From contig JAIELF010000028.1 in the NCBI GenBank assembly GCA_019753235.1, forward strand, positions 1 through 64,000: 64,000 nt of DNA, in the 5' to 3' direction. The notes beneath the pieces are model-generated. The model was given only the letters and a program-made list of their open reading frames with translations. It did not search any database and was not told the origin of the DNA. Shown piece after piece: positions 16,455 to 24,907 of this stretch. Source of the stretch: a bacterium. GTDB taxonomy: Bacteria; Planctomycetota; Planctomycetia; Kolteriales; Kolteriaceae. The translations under genes and the position numbers were made by a program. Positions within the stretch are counted from its first letter, which is position 1. Each line of letters starts with the position of its first letter.

Positions 16455-18218
16455 ATGCGAGTCGATTGCATGATGCGAGTGCTGTCTGTCGGCATTCTGG
16501 CGTGGGCTGCCGGGCCTTCTGATGCCGGGCCGCTGCTGGTCGGGCAGACCGCTCCGTCGATGGAGATCAATGGCGCGGGCCCAGCGATCAATCTCTCGAG
16601 GCCCGATGAGGCCAAACTCGTCGTGGTCGCATTCTTAGGGTGTGAATGTCCGCTGGTGACCGGTCTCTACGCGACCCGCCTGGAGAAGATCTCCCAAGAG
16701 TTTGCCGATGCGGGGCTGAAAATAGTGGGGATCGATTCGAATCTGCAGGATAGCCAAGAGGACATCGACGCTTTTGCGAAGAAGCAGAACCTCTCCTATC
16801 CCATCTATCGCGACGTTCGAGCCCTTGTTGCTGACGCTTTTGGCGCGACGCGAACGCCCGAGGTCTTTCTTCTCGATCAATCCCTGACCATTCGATACCA
16901 CGGCCGAATCGATGACCAAGGACAAGTCGGTTACATCCGCCTCGCGCCGCAGCGTCACGACTTAGTCGAGGCGATCAAGGAGGTTCTCGCGGGCAAAGAC
17001 GTGACCCAAGCGGAGTTGGCCGCGGTGGGTTGCTTGATCGGTCGGCCGAAACAAGCCGAGCCAGCGTCTACAGTGACATACTCCAGTCACATCGGGGCGA
17101 TCTTTCAGAATCGCTGCCTGAATTGTCACCGCGACGACGAGATTGGTCCTTTTTCGATGGAGAGATTCGACGAAGTCGCAGGCTGGGCCGACATGATTGC
17201 AGAGGTCGTGGACCAAGAGCGGATGCCCCCTTGGTTCGCGAGTCCCGCTCACGGAAAATTTTCCAACGATGCCCGTCTGACGGCCGAGGAAAAGAAGCTG
17301 ATTTCTGATTGGGTGAAGGGGGGCGCGCCGCTGGGAGACCCGGCCAAGGTTCCCGTGGTGGCCGCGCGTTCGGATGCTTGGAACATCGGCAAGCCAGACT
17401 TTGTTGTGCCGATGGCCCAAAAACCCTTTCGTGTGCCGGCCGAGGGAGTTCTGCCCTATCGGCATTACTGGGTGGATCCGAAATTCACCGAAGACAAATG
17501 GATGACCGCGTGCGAAGTTCGTCCCGGTGACCGCTCGGTGGTTCATCATGTGCTGGTCTTTTGCAAGGTTCCCGGCCAGCGGAACATACTCGATATTTTC
17601 AATGGTGGGTTGATCGCTGCCTACGCGCCAGGGATGCCCGCTTTTCAATCGCCCGCAGGCGTGGCGAGAAAGTTTCCCAAGGGCTCGCAGATTTTGATTC
17701 AAATGCACTACACCGTCAACGGACGTCCCAGCGAAGATCTGACAAGTGTTGGGTTTCGTTTCTGTGAACCAAGCCAGGTTAAGCAAGAGATCGAAGCGCT
17801 GGGGGCCAATAACTTCTTTATCGCGATCCCGCCGGGGGCGCCCAACCATCAGATTAAGGCGGTCTACCATTTTCGCGAGGATCGCATGCTGGTGAATCTG
17901 ACGCCGCACATGCACATGAGAGGAAAGTCTTTTCGCTTCGAAGCCGTCTATCCTGACGGGGCTCGAGAGATTCTTCTGGATGTTCCCCGTTTCGATTTCA
18001 ATTGGCAATTGCAGTACAACTTGGCCGAGGCCAAATTGATGCCCAAGGGGACGCAGCTTGTTTGCACGGCCCATTACGACAATTCTGCTGGCAACCCTGC
18101 TAATCCCAACCCCAAGCAGTTCGTTCGATTCGGCGAACAAACTTGGGATGAGATGATGATTGGCTGGTTCACGGCCATTAATGAAGGCCAGAAGGGAAAT
18201 GACGTTTCCGCTCGTTAG
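16455..18218 (+). CDS. redoxin / cytochrome c / copper type II monooxygenase-like fusion protein
   Basis: Start ATG 16455 is favoured by GGAG nine bases upstream and gives a signal peptide (hydrophobic core LSVGILAWAAG); earlier in-frame ATGs exist at 16365, 16440 and 16446. Three domains follow. Residues about 30-190 form a thioredoxin-fold redoxin with CECP (Cys63, Cys65). A c-type heme motif CLNCH sits at 221-225 with a following MPPWF loop. Residues about 320-585 resemble the copper type II ascorbate-dependent monooxygenase (PHM/DBH) fold, with VHHVLV (His364, His365) and HMHMRG (His485, His487) as likely copper ligands. The protein is exported. It may be an oxidase or monooxygenase fed by the heme domain; the substrate is unknown. 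Confidence 0.88.
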   Translation: MRVDCMMRVLSVGILAWAAGPSDAGPLLVGQTAPSMEINGAGPAINLSRPDEAKLVVVAFLGCECPLVTGLYATRLEKISQEFADAGLKIVGIDSNLQDSQEDIDAFAKKQNLSYPIYRDVRALVADAFGATRTPEVFLLDQSLTIRYHGRIDDQGQVGYIRLAPQRHDLVEAIKEVLAGKDVTQAELAAVGCLIGRPKQAEPASTVTYSSHIGAIFQNRCLNCHRDDEIGPFSMERFDEVAGWADMIAEVVDQERMPPWFASPAHGKFSNDARLTAEEKKLISDWVKGGAPLGDPAKVPVVAARSDAWNIGKPDFVVPMAQKPFRVPAEGVLPYRHYWVDPKFTEDKWMTACEVRPGDRSVVHHVLVFCKVPGQRNILDIFNGGLIAAYAPGMPAFQSPAGVARKFPKGSQILIQMHYTVNGRPSEDLTSVGFRFCEPSQVKQEIEALGANNFFIAIPPGAPNHQIKAVYHFREDRMLVNLTPHMHMRGKSFRFEAVYPDGAREILLDVPRFDFNWQLQYNLAEAKLMPKGTQLVCTAHYDNSAGNPANPNPKQFVRFGEQTWDEMMIGWFTAINEGQKGNDVSAR

Positions 18219-18278
18219 GGAGCGATTCCCAGATCCGAAGTTCCATTCGAATGATTGCTTGCCGAGAACCTTCGGCCT

Positions 18279-18563
18279 TTAAGGGGCTGCGTTTTTCGGC
18301 TTGCTCTTTCCTCCGCCGAACAGGAATACCCCCAAGCCCAAGAGGGCAAAAGGGACCACATAGTAGGAACCTGTTCCCAGCAGAAACACGAAGAGCCAAG
18401 TCGCGGCCAGGAAGGCCAAGATGTAGATTCCCCACCGGATCGAATAGAGCAGAATGGTAGCCGGCTGTTCGAATCGCGTGCCGCTGTACACCAGCGAGAT
18501 CGCCGCCACCAACGCGGGCAAGTACCAGAACATTTCCATGTCAGGGAAAAGCGCGAGCAACAT
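18279..18563 (-). CDS. small multi-pass membrane protein, unknown
   Basis: 94 residues, with three hydrophobic helices (about 12-27, 37-62 and 66-84) and a basic GGGKSKPKNAAP tail. The ATG overlaps the stop of the upstream DUF6677-like gene by one base (TAATG), so translation is coupled and the two products probably work together in the inner membrane. I recognise no family. It is convergent with the redox fusion gene (60-base gap). Confidence 0.75.
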   Translation of the reverse strand: MLLALFPDMEMFWYLPALVAAISLVYSGTRFEQPATILLYSIRWGIYILAFLAATWLFVFLLGTGSYYVVPFALLGLGVFLFGGGKSKPKNAAP

Positions 18564-19066
18564 TAGGAGGCCCCCTTGCTCGTCTTGGTCGATTCCAAGT
18601 CCGCCTCTTCCTCGGCACGCATCGCCGGACCGGCGATGGCGTCGTAGATGACGAAGTAATTCAACAGGCCCGCGATGATGGTGTAGATGATGGCCACATC
18701 CATCAATTTACCTAGTTTCAGGTGAAGGAGGTTAAGCTCGGCTTCGTCCGGAGGAAGCTGAAACGTCTTCAGTGGCTCGGGGAGCCAATCTCGGGAAGAC
18801 GCATTGACCAAGGCGGGCAAGGCAGCCGCCCCCACTCCGATCTGGGCGAGATAACTCCACGAATACTCCTGTGGATCCATTCGAAGCCAAACGACTTTCC
18901 ACGATCCATGGGCCATCCCCGTCCAGAAAAGACCGTGGATGCAGATGGCAAACAGAATCGCCTTGAACCAGCGCCCTTGGTACGCGTGCCCCAGGCCCGG
19001 TACTAACCAAGCCAGGAGCCCCGCCAAGGCCGGGTTCTTCAGATGGAGCGGATAAACCGAACTCAT
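18563..19066 (-). CDS. DUF6677-like multi-pass membrane protein
   Basis: 167 residues. The N-terminal segment LLAWLVPGLGHAYQGRWFKAILFAICIHG matches the start of the planctomycete DUF6677 family as I remember it (TM2/YidC-like 'GLGH.YQGR' motif). Further helices lie at about 85-100 and 130-150. The C-terminus is acidic (AEEEADLESTKTSKGAS). It sits first in a two-gene leftward unit with the 94-residue membrane protein. The GLGHxYQG motif is shared with other small membrane proteins found near envelope genes; no biochemical function is known. Confidence 0.8.
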   Translation of the reverse strand: MSSVYPLHLKNPALAGLLAWLVPGLGHAYQGRWFKAILFAICIHGLFWTGMAHGSWKVVWLRMDPQEYSWSYLAQIGVGAAALPALVNASSRDWLPEPLKTFQLPPDEAELNLLHLKLGKLMDVAIIYTIIAGLLNYFVIYDAIAGPAMRAEEEADLESTKTSKGAS

Positions 19067-19208
19067 GGTCGCTTTCCGTTCGAATGTGGCTCGGAGGGCT
19101 TCGAGTACCCGATGCGAGCGTTCCCCATGTCTTTTCTACGGATCGAAAGGCATTCTGTCGTCTGATTGATCGCTTACCCCTGGAACGAAGGCAAGAGGAA
19201 CTTGTCGA

Positions 19209-20048
19209 TCAGATCCAACCGATCGTCGCCATGAGCCCAATAAGTAGGCCATGGCCCAAGAACGCCACGCCCGCCAAACCAGCAACCAGCGGCAGCCTTG
19301 AATGGACCTTGCGGGCCCGTTGGGTGACGTCGTCAAGAACGAGCAGCACCTTGGGAAGGGGCTTGGGGCCCATCACCGGCGTTTCGAATGAGAGCCGAGT
19401 CGGGCCGGATGGTGACTCGTCTTTATCGGCGGACGACTCGGAGGGCTTTTCGCCACTGAATAGCCTAGCCACCTGATCAGGCGACTGGTTCGCCTTGGCC
19501 TTCTGCATTGCCTTGAGGTCAATTTTCGGCTTCGGTTGGCCGGCTGGGCAGGCTGCCCGCGCGTCGTCCTTTGCGTGCATGGAATTGAGTGGCGGGGCGG
19601 GAGGATCAAATGCCACCGGCAAGGCGGTCGGCGTCTGGTCGATCGGACTGGCCTGCTCCGCTTTCATCGAATCGACTGTGGGAGATTCCGCCGCGTCGGG
19701 CGAAGGGACGTCTAGATCCTCGCCGATCGGGCCGGTGGTCTCGACTTCGGCCTCGTTTTCGGTGCTTAGGTTGGTCTCCTCGAGAACTTTTCCGATTGCC
19801 TCGTCGATCGTCGTGCCCATGTCGGTGGTGGTGGCTGAGGAAAGACTATCCACAGAGGGAAGGAACGTCGTCGGCTCGGTATCTGTCGGCGTGGGGGCGA
19901 GTTCGCGCACCAAATCTTGCCGAAGATTGGCTTCGGGAGACGTTTTATCTTTCCATGCCGACGCCGGGGCCGGCTCGACTGGTTTCGTCGCTTCCTGCGA
20001 AAGAAGAGAGCCCAACCAGTCGTCATCGTCGTCGGTGGCCATCGGCAT
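19209..20048 (-). CDS. acidic, largely disordered protein with C-terminal membrane anchor
   Basis: About 279 residues if it starts at ATG 20048 (MPMATDDDDDW); the frame stays open to 20192 but only with weak starts and no good ribosome-binding site, so the start is uncertain. The first 190 residues are rich in Asp, Glu, Ser, Thr and Pro and look disordered. A short basic segment (KIDLKAMQKAKANQSPDQVARLF) follows, then a single hydrophobic C-terminal helix (VAGLAGVAFLGHGLLIGLMA). Such a tail-anchored, mostly cytoplasmic protein resembles no family I know. The opposite strand is also open across part of it, but that frame lacks any start signal or recognisable fold. Confidence 0.6.
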   Translation of the reverse strand: MPMATDDDDDWLGSLLSQEATKPVEPAPASAWKDKTSPEANLRQDLVRELAPTPTDTEPTTFLPSVDSLSSATTTDMGTTIDEAIGKVLEETNLSTENEAEVETTGPIGEDLDVPSPDAAESPTVDSMKAEQASPIDQTPTALPVAFDPPAPPLNSMHAKDDARAACPAGQPKPKIDLKAMQKAKANQSPDQVARLFSGEKPSESSADKDESPSGPTRLSFETPVMGPKPLPKVLLVLDDVTQRARKVHSRLPLVAGLAGVAFLGHGLLIGLMATIGWI

Positions 20049-20272
20049 TTTGTCGGCAATGGCGGTCAACTCTACCCTGCCCTTACACCCTGCCCCGCAG
20101 GAATCGTTACAGTATCCATTGTGTTTCAGATCCGGCCTACTGGAGGTTGGACTCGGCACAATAGGGCCAAGGACGTTGGCGAATCCTCCCAACCACGTCG
20201 CGAATTCATTCGTAAAATAAGGGGTCGTGGCGCGGATGCGGACACGTCCTGCTGGGGAAGAGGTATCGCCTG

Positions 20273-20515
20273 ATGGGTCCGAAGCCGATTCCCGTCCAAT
20301 TGCTTTGGAGTTTGCTCGCCGCCGCCGGCATCTGGTTGGTCTGGTATGAATTGGACCAGACGCGATTCTTCCCCGCCAATGGGGTGATGCTGCTTGCCGC
20401 CGGCGCCGGCTTCGGTGTCTGTGCCGTGCGACATGAATGGCATTGGAAACAGATCCTCGGGTCGATTCTGGTTGCCCTGTTTACCGCTGGGACACTCGTC
20501 TACTGGATCCCTTAA
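20273..20515 (+). CDS. small three-helix membrane protein
   Basis: 80 residues, ATG preceded by GGGGAAGAGG at about 11 bases. Three hydrophobic stretches (about 9-23, 36-50 and 61-79) make it an integral membrane protein. It ends 25 bases before the large PVC heme protein gene on the same strand and is probably cotranscribed with it. No known family; the GFGVCAVRHEWHW loop between helices 2 and 3 is its only distinctive feature. Confidence 0.6.
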   Translation: MGPKPIPVQLLWSLLAAAGIWLVWYELDQTRFFPANGVMLLAAGAGFGVCAVRHEWHWKQILGSILVALFTAGTLVYWIP

Positions 20516-20540
20516 AGCTGGCTTGAAGAAGGAACCGGGA

Positions 20541-23500
20541 ATGTTCGAGCGTTTTTGCATCCTGTGCCTCTTCCTTTTCCTGGTCGGATCAGCTTGGACC
20601 GAGGAAGGTACCCCGAAACAGGACGCGATTGCCGAGCAGCTTCCACGCATCCTGGCTCGCGAGCCCGCGGACGCGGGTTTGTCTTTTGCCCTCCTCCACG
20701 GTTTTCAGATGCAGCTTGTCGCCAGCGAGCCCCATGTGGTCGACCCGGTGGACGCGGCATTTGATGAAGAGGGCCGTCTCTGGGTCGTGGAAATGCGCGG
20801 CTACCCCTATCCCGAAGAGGGCCCAAAGATCGGCCGTGTTCGTCTGCTGACCGATACCGACGACGACGGCGTTTTTGATCAGAGTGTGATCGTGGCCGAG
20901 GGACTCCCCTGGCCGACGGGGATCGCCCTCTTCGATCAAGGTTGTTTCGTGATCGCCGCGCCGGATCTCTGGTACTTCAAAGACACGACCGGCGACGGTG
21001 TGGCAGACGTTCAGGAGAAAGTCTGGACCGGATTTGAAAAAGCGAATGTGCAGGCACTGGCCAACAATCTCAAATGGGGGCTCGATGGCCGAATCTACGG
21101 TGCCTCTGCGGGTAACGGTGGTCTTCTCACGCGGGTCGACGATCCCGCGTCAGCACCTGTTTCGGTCCATGGCAGAGACTTTGCCTTCGATCCAAAGACT
21201 CGGCAATTGCAGGCGATTAGTGGCACCATGCAGTTCGGTCAGTCGTTCAACGACTGGTACGATCGATTTGTCTGTGGCAACAGCAATCATGCCATGCATG
21301 TCGTCTTGGATGATCGCTATTTGCAGCGGAACAAACATCTTTCCAGCCCAAGGCTGCTGGTGGACATCGCGCAAGACGGCGGGGCCGGTCCGGTCTTTCG
21401 GCAAAGTCGCCCCGAGCCATGGCGGGTGGTTCGGACTGCGCGGCGGGCCGCGTCCGGGCAATCCTTCTCGACGGCCGAGCTCAACGCGGCAGGTTACTTT
21501 ACTTCTGCAAGCGGTGTCACCATCTATCGCGGGGATGCCTACCCTGCCCCTTATCAAGGAAATCTCTTCGTGGGGGATGTCGGCGGGAATCTCATTCATC
21601 GCAAATCGCTCGAGCAGGCCGGCGCGACCTTCTTAGCCAAGCGAGCCGACGAAGGGGTCGAGTGGGTGACCTCGACTGACAATTGGTTTCGGCCCGTGAA
21701 CTTTGTCAATGGACCCGATGGCTGCCTTTATGTTCTCGACATGTACCGCGAAACCATCGAGCATCCTTGGTCGATCCCCGAGGACATCAAGGCACATGTC
21801 GACCTCGAAAGTGGAAAAGACCGAGGGCGAATCTATCGTTTGGCCCCGCCCGGCTATACCCGTCGGCCAACTGAAAAGCTCGGCGAACTGAGCACGACCA
21901 AGCTGATTCGTCGGCTCTCGTCAAGCAATGGTTGGCACCGCGAAACCGCTCAGCGGTTGCTGATCGAACGCCGAGATGCCGAGACGCCTGCCGCGTTGCA
22001 TCGGCTTCTTCAGGATTTGGCCGAGCTCAAGATTCCGCATGAAGATGTCTATCCTGCCGCGCTGGCGCAGTTGCATGCGATGGCCATCCTGGAGGTGTTG
22101 GGGGATCTTCGCGATGGTGAAATCGCGCAGGGGATCAGCCATCCCCAGCCCAGGCTGCGCGAGCAGGCGATTCGCTGGGCCGAGGATCGGCTTTCGAAGA
22201 ATGACCAACTAGCCGATCTCGTGATTGCCCGCGCGGGGGATGAGGCGTTTCGTGTTCGCTGGCAAGTTGCTTTGAGCTTGGGGGAGTTGCCAGCGGAGAA
22301 GCGGATCTCGGCGTTAACCGAGCTCGCGATGCGCGATGGCCAGGATTTATGGATGAGAACCGCCATCATCTGTTCCGCGCACGATCGACCTGATCTTTTG
22401 CTTGATTCGCTTTGGAAGCAACCGACCGCGGCGCCAACCGATCTGGTAGCAGGGCTCGTCCGGTTGATCGGTGCGGCCCGTTCGCCCGAGGGGCTGGCCT
22501 CACTGTTAACCACGTTGTCGGGTCGACCCGCGGCGACCCAACGAGAAGTTCTTGCGACGCTCGGAACACTTTGGGGATCGGCAGACGCCTCTATCCTGCT
22601 GCAAGAACCCGCGCGCATCTCGAAGGCCGAGACTTGGTTGGCCGAGCTGATCGCGACCAGCCGAAAGCTTGTCCTCGATCCCTCAGCCGACTTGATGGTA
22701 CGGGTTCAGGGAATCGGCGTGCTGGCTTTCGACCCTTCTCCAGACATCCGCCACTGGGCCGATTTACTCGCCGCTTCGCAACCCAAAGAGGTTCAATTGG
22801 CCGGGCTCGAATTGCTTGCTCGATCGAAGAGCGATCAGGTCGGCCCTCTTGTGGTCGATGCCTGGTCGGCGACATCGCCTGGGATAAGGGGCGAACTGAT
22901 TGAAGTGCTGCTGGCTCGTCCTGATCGACAAGCCGCCCTTGTCGAAGGAATCGAAAAAGGAGCGATCACCGCCAGCCAGATAACATCGTCGGCCCGCGCG
23001 CGATTGCTCGGGGCCAGCGACCGCTCGCTGGCGGCTCGTATGGAAAAGATCTTGTCGGCACTGTCCGGTAGTCGTCAGGAGACGCTGAACAAGTACCGAC
23101 CGGCTTTATCCGCGACGCCGGCGGACCTATCCATCGGTCAAAAGGTCTTCACTCGTGAATGCGCGACGTGTCACAAAGTGCAAGGGGCCGGTTACGAAGT
23201 CGGCCCGAATCTTGCCACCATCGTCGGCCGATCACCCGAGCAATTGCTGCAAAACATTCTCGATCCCAGCAGCGAGGTCCAGCCAAGTTTCATCGAAGTC
23301 TCGATCGTGCTTGACGATGGTCGAGTCGCCAGTGGAATGGTCGCGTCCGAGAACGCCAACAGTGTGACACTTAAACGGGCCGAGGGAGTGACCCAAACGA
23401 TCAGTCGAGACTCGATCGAGTCGATGCAGTCGACGGGGAAATCGCTGATGCCCGAAGGAATAGAACAGAAAATCTCACCAACCGAAATGGCCCATCTCAT

Positions 23501-23558
23501 CGCGTATCTTCTCGATGCCACCGACACCAGCAAGATCACCGGCAAGCCGAGACGATAA
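20541..23558 (+). CDS. PVC-type dehydrogenase / HEAT repeat / heme-binding CxxCH protein
   Basis: 1005 residues from ATG 20541 (GAAGGAA box upstream). A signal peptide (FCILCLFLFLVGSAW) is followed by the beta-propeller 'membrane-bound dehydrogenase' domain: LLHGFQMQLVASEPHVVDP, DTDDDGVFD calcium-like loop, GLPWPTGIA, NFVNGPDGCLYVLDMYRETIEHPWSIPED. HEAT-like helical repeats fill the middle (about 450-850). The C-terminal cytochrome c-like module has ECATCHKVQG near residue 873 and VGPNLATIVGRSPEQLLQNILDPS. This domain order is characteristic of planctomycetes, where dozens of such proteins per genome are thought to act on sugars or other substrates in the periplasm. The substrate here is unknown. 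Confidence 0.94.
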   Translation: MFERFCILCLFLFLVGSAWTEEGTPKQDAIAEQLPRILAREPADAGLSFALLHGFQMQLVASEPHVVDPVDAAFDEEGRLWVVEMRGYPYPEEGPKIGRVRLLTDTDDDGVFDQSVIVAEGLPWPTGIALFDQGCFVIAAPDLWYFKDTTGDGVADVQEKVWTGFEKANVQALANNLKWGLDGRIYGASAGNGGLLTRVDDPASAPVSVHGRDFAFDPKTRQLQAISGTMQFGQSFNDWYDRFVCGNSNHAMHVVLDDRYLQRNKHLSSPRLLVDIAQDGGAGPVFRQSRPEPWRVVRTARRAASGQSFSTAELNAAGYFTSASGVTIYRGDAYPAPYQGNLFVGDVGGNLIHRKSLEQAGATFLAKRADEGVEWVTSTDNWFRPVNFVNGPDGCLYVLDMYRETIEHPWSIPEDIKAHVDLESGKDRGRIYRLAPPGYTRRPTEKLGELSTTKLIRRLSSSNGWHRETAQRLLIERRDAETPAALHRLLQDLAELKIPHEDVYPAALAQLHAMAILEVLGDLRDGEIAQGISHPQPRLREQAIRWAEDRLSKNDQLADLVIARAGDEAFRVRWQVALSLGELPAEKRISALTELAMRDGQDLWMRTAIICSAHDRPDLLLDSLWKQPTAAPTDLVAGLVRLIGAARSPEGLASLLTTLSGRPAATQREVLATLGTLWGSADASILLQEPARISKAETWLAELIATSRKLVLDPSADLMVRVQGIGVLAFDPSPDIRHWADLLAASQPKEVQLAGLELLARSKSDQVGPLVVDAWSATSPGIRGELIEVLLARPDRQAALVEGIEKGAITASQITSSARARLLGASDRSLAARMEKILSALSGSRQETLNKYRPALSATPADLSIGQKVFTRECATCHKVQGAGYEVGPNLATIVGRSPEQLLQNILDPSSEVQPSFIEVSIVLDDGRVASGMVASENANSVTLKRAEGVTQTISRDSIESMQSTGKSLMPEGIEQKISPTEMAHLIAYLLDATDTSKITGKPRR

Positions 23559-23580
23559 TCCTTTTGATCACACGGATCAG

Positions 23581-24819
23581 TTAATCAGGAAGCCCCTCGA
23601 TCAGACGATCGACTTCCTCGGCGGTGTTGTAATGGACCAGACCAATCCGCACGAGGCCGTGCTCATCGACTCCCAGAGCTTCGGTGAAAGGCTGAGCATA
23701 GAAGTTGCCATGCCAGACAAAAATCCCTTGGTCTGCCAAATGCTTCGCCAGATTGATCGGCAACCACTTCGGATCGGGATGCGTGATGGAGAAAGTCGGG
23801 ACGCGTTCCTCGAGACGCGCTGAATCAGTGATGCCCCAGACGCGATATCCCTTACGAACGAGTCCCTCCAGCATCCTTTTGGCCAGTGACCGTTCGTAGG
23901 TGGCGATCTCGCGCATGGCGGAGACAATCGCCTTGCGACGCGTCCCGGCGGACGGATCGGTCGTTCGACCCAGATCTGCCAAATAGTTGATGGCGGCCAG
24001 CGTCCCCGCGATGTTCTCGGCCGCGGGGGTTCCGGTCATCCATCGATCGGGCAAGGCATGGGAAGCGGGACGAACTTTATAGGCAGGCAACCGTTCTAGC
24101 CAGGGACGTTTACCCCAAAGGATCGCTGCGTGCGGACCAAAAAACTTGTACGCGGACGCGACAACGAAGTCTGCTTGCCAGCTGACCGCGTCGACTAGCG
24201 CGTGCGGCGTGTAATGAACGGCATCGACATACACGATCGCGCCGACATCGTGAGCAATTCGCGCAATCTCAGCGACGTCGTGTATCGTCCCCGACGCATT
24301 CGAGGCGGCTCCCACGGCGACGAGCTTGGTCCTAGGCGAGATCTTGCGTCGTAAATCATCCAGATCTAGCGTGGTGTCATCATGTCGAAGATGAATCTGC
24401 CCAACCGACGCTCCCGAATCGCGCGAGGCCAACTTCCAAGGCGTAAAGTTCGCATCATGATCGGAATCGGAGAGAAGAATCTCATCGCCCGGCAACCAGG
24501 TCTGTGCGATCGCGCGGCTCAGGTGAAACGTGGCGGTCGTCATGTTGGCGGCAAAGACGATCTCCTGCGCGTCGGTGATTCCGAAAAGGTCGGCTGCCGC
24601 TAGGCGGGCTTCATCGAGCACGGCATCGCTTTCGACGCTGGTGGCAAAGAGCCCTCCATGGTTGGCGTTCTGGTGCAGAAGATAGTGCGAAACCGCCTCG
24701 GCCACTGAGAGAGGGACCTGCGTCCCCGCGGGTCCGTCGAAGAAAATCGCCGGTGCGGAGCCGACCTTTCGGGCCAGCCCGGGGAATTGTTGACGAATAC
24801 GCTCGACATCAAAAGTCAT
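23581..24819 (-). CDS. PLP-dependent class V aminotransferase, cysteine-desulfurase-like, lacking catalytic Cys
   Basis: 412 residues from ATG 24819 (a TTG lies just upstream at 24822). It has the PLP fold of the SufS/CsdA group: NHGG, HDANFTPW, the Asp-containing VYVDAVHYTPH strand, and the Schiff-base Lys225 in ASAYKFFG. Where true desulfurases have the catalytic cysteine in a GHHCAQP-like loop, this protein reads HGNFYAQP with Tyr374. That matches the VC1184-type subfamily (TIGR01976) as I recall it, whose members are called cysteine desulfurase only by homology. The fold and cofactor are certain; the reaction is not. A 20-base hairpin containing its ribosome-binding site sits just upstream. 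Confidence 0.93.
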   Translation of the reverse strand: MTFDVERIRQQFPGLARKVGSAPAIFFDGPAGTQVPLSVAEAVSHYLLHQNANHGGLFATSVESDAVLDEARLAAADLFGITDAQEIVFAANMTTATFHLSRAIAQTWLPGDEILLSDSDHDANFTPWKLASRDSGASVGQIHLRHDDTTLDLDDLRRKISPRTKLVAVGAASNASGTIHDVAEIARIAHDVGAIVYVDAVHYTPHALVDAVSWQADFVVASAYKFFGPHAAILWGKRPWLERLPAYKVRPASHALPDRWMTGTPAAENIAGTLAAINYLADLGRTTDPSAGTRRKAIVSAMREIATYERSLAKRMLEGLVRKGYRVWGITDSARLEERVPTFSITHPDPKWLPINLAKHLADQGIFVWHGNFYAQPFTEALGVDEHGLVRIGLVHYNTAEEVDRLIEGLPD

Positions 24820-24824
24820 CAAAC

Positions 24825-24867
24825 GACTGGACCTCCGCGGAATCGACGATTCTGCGGAGGTCCAGTC
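24825..24867 (-). promoter_or_regulatory. 20-bp inverted repeat: terminator and/or SD-sequestering hairpin
   Basis: Arms at 24825-24844 and 24848-24867 match at 19 of 20 positions around a 3-base loop (one C-A mismatch in the leftward transcript, G-T in the rightward one). In the leftward transcript the 3' arm contains GGAGG, twelve bases before the PLP-enzyme ATG, so folding would hide that gene's ribosome-binding site. It also lies 40 bases after the stop of the upstream barrel gene and could terminate it, though only a weak T-rich stretch (GACTTTTG) follows. Confidence 0.65.
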
Positions 24868-24907
24868 TATGATGTCATCGGCCCGACGGACTCAGTCCGC
24901 CACGCTT

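Noticed and set aside
16962..18140. 392-codon minus-strand frame under the redox fusion gene
   Set aside because: Antisense shadow: no recognisable domain, basic composition, no ribosome-binding site.
19495..20220. 241-codon plus-strand frame across the acidic protein gene
   Set aside because: The opposite frame has a membrane anchor and coherent acid-rich composition; this one is a Ser/Gly/Val-rich shadow. I hold this with moderate confidence.
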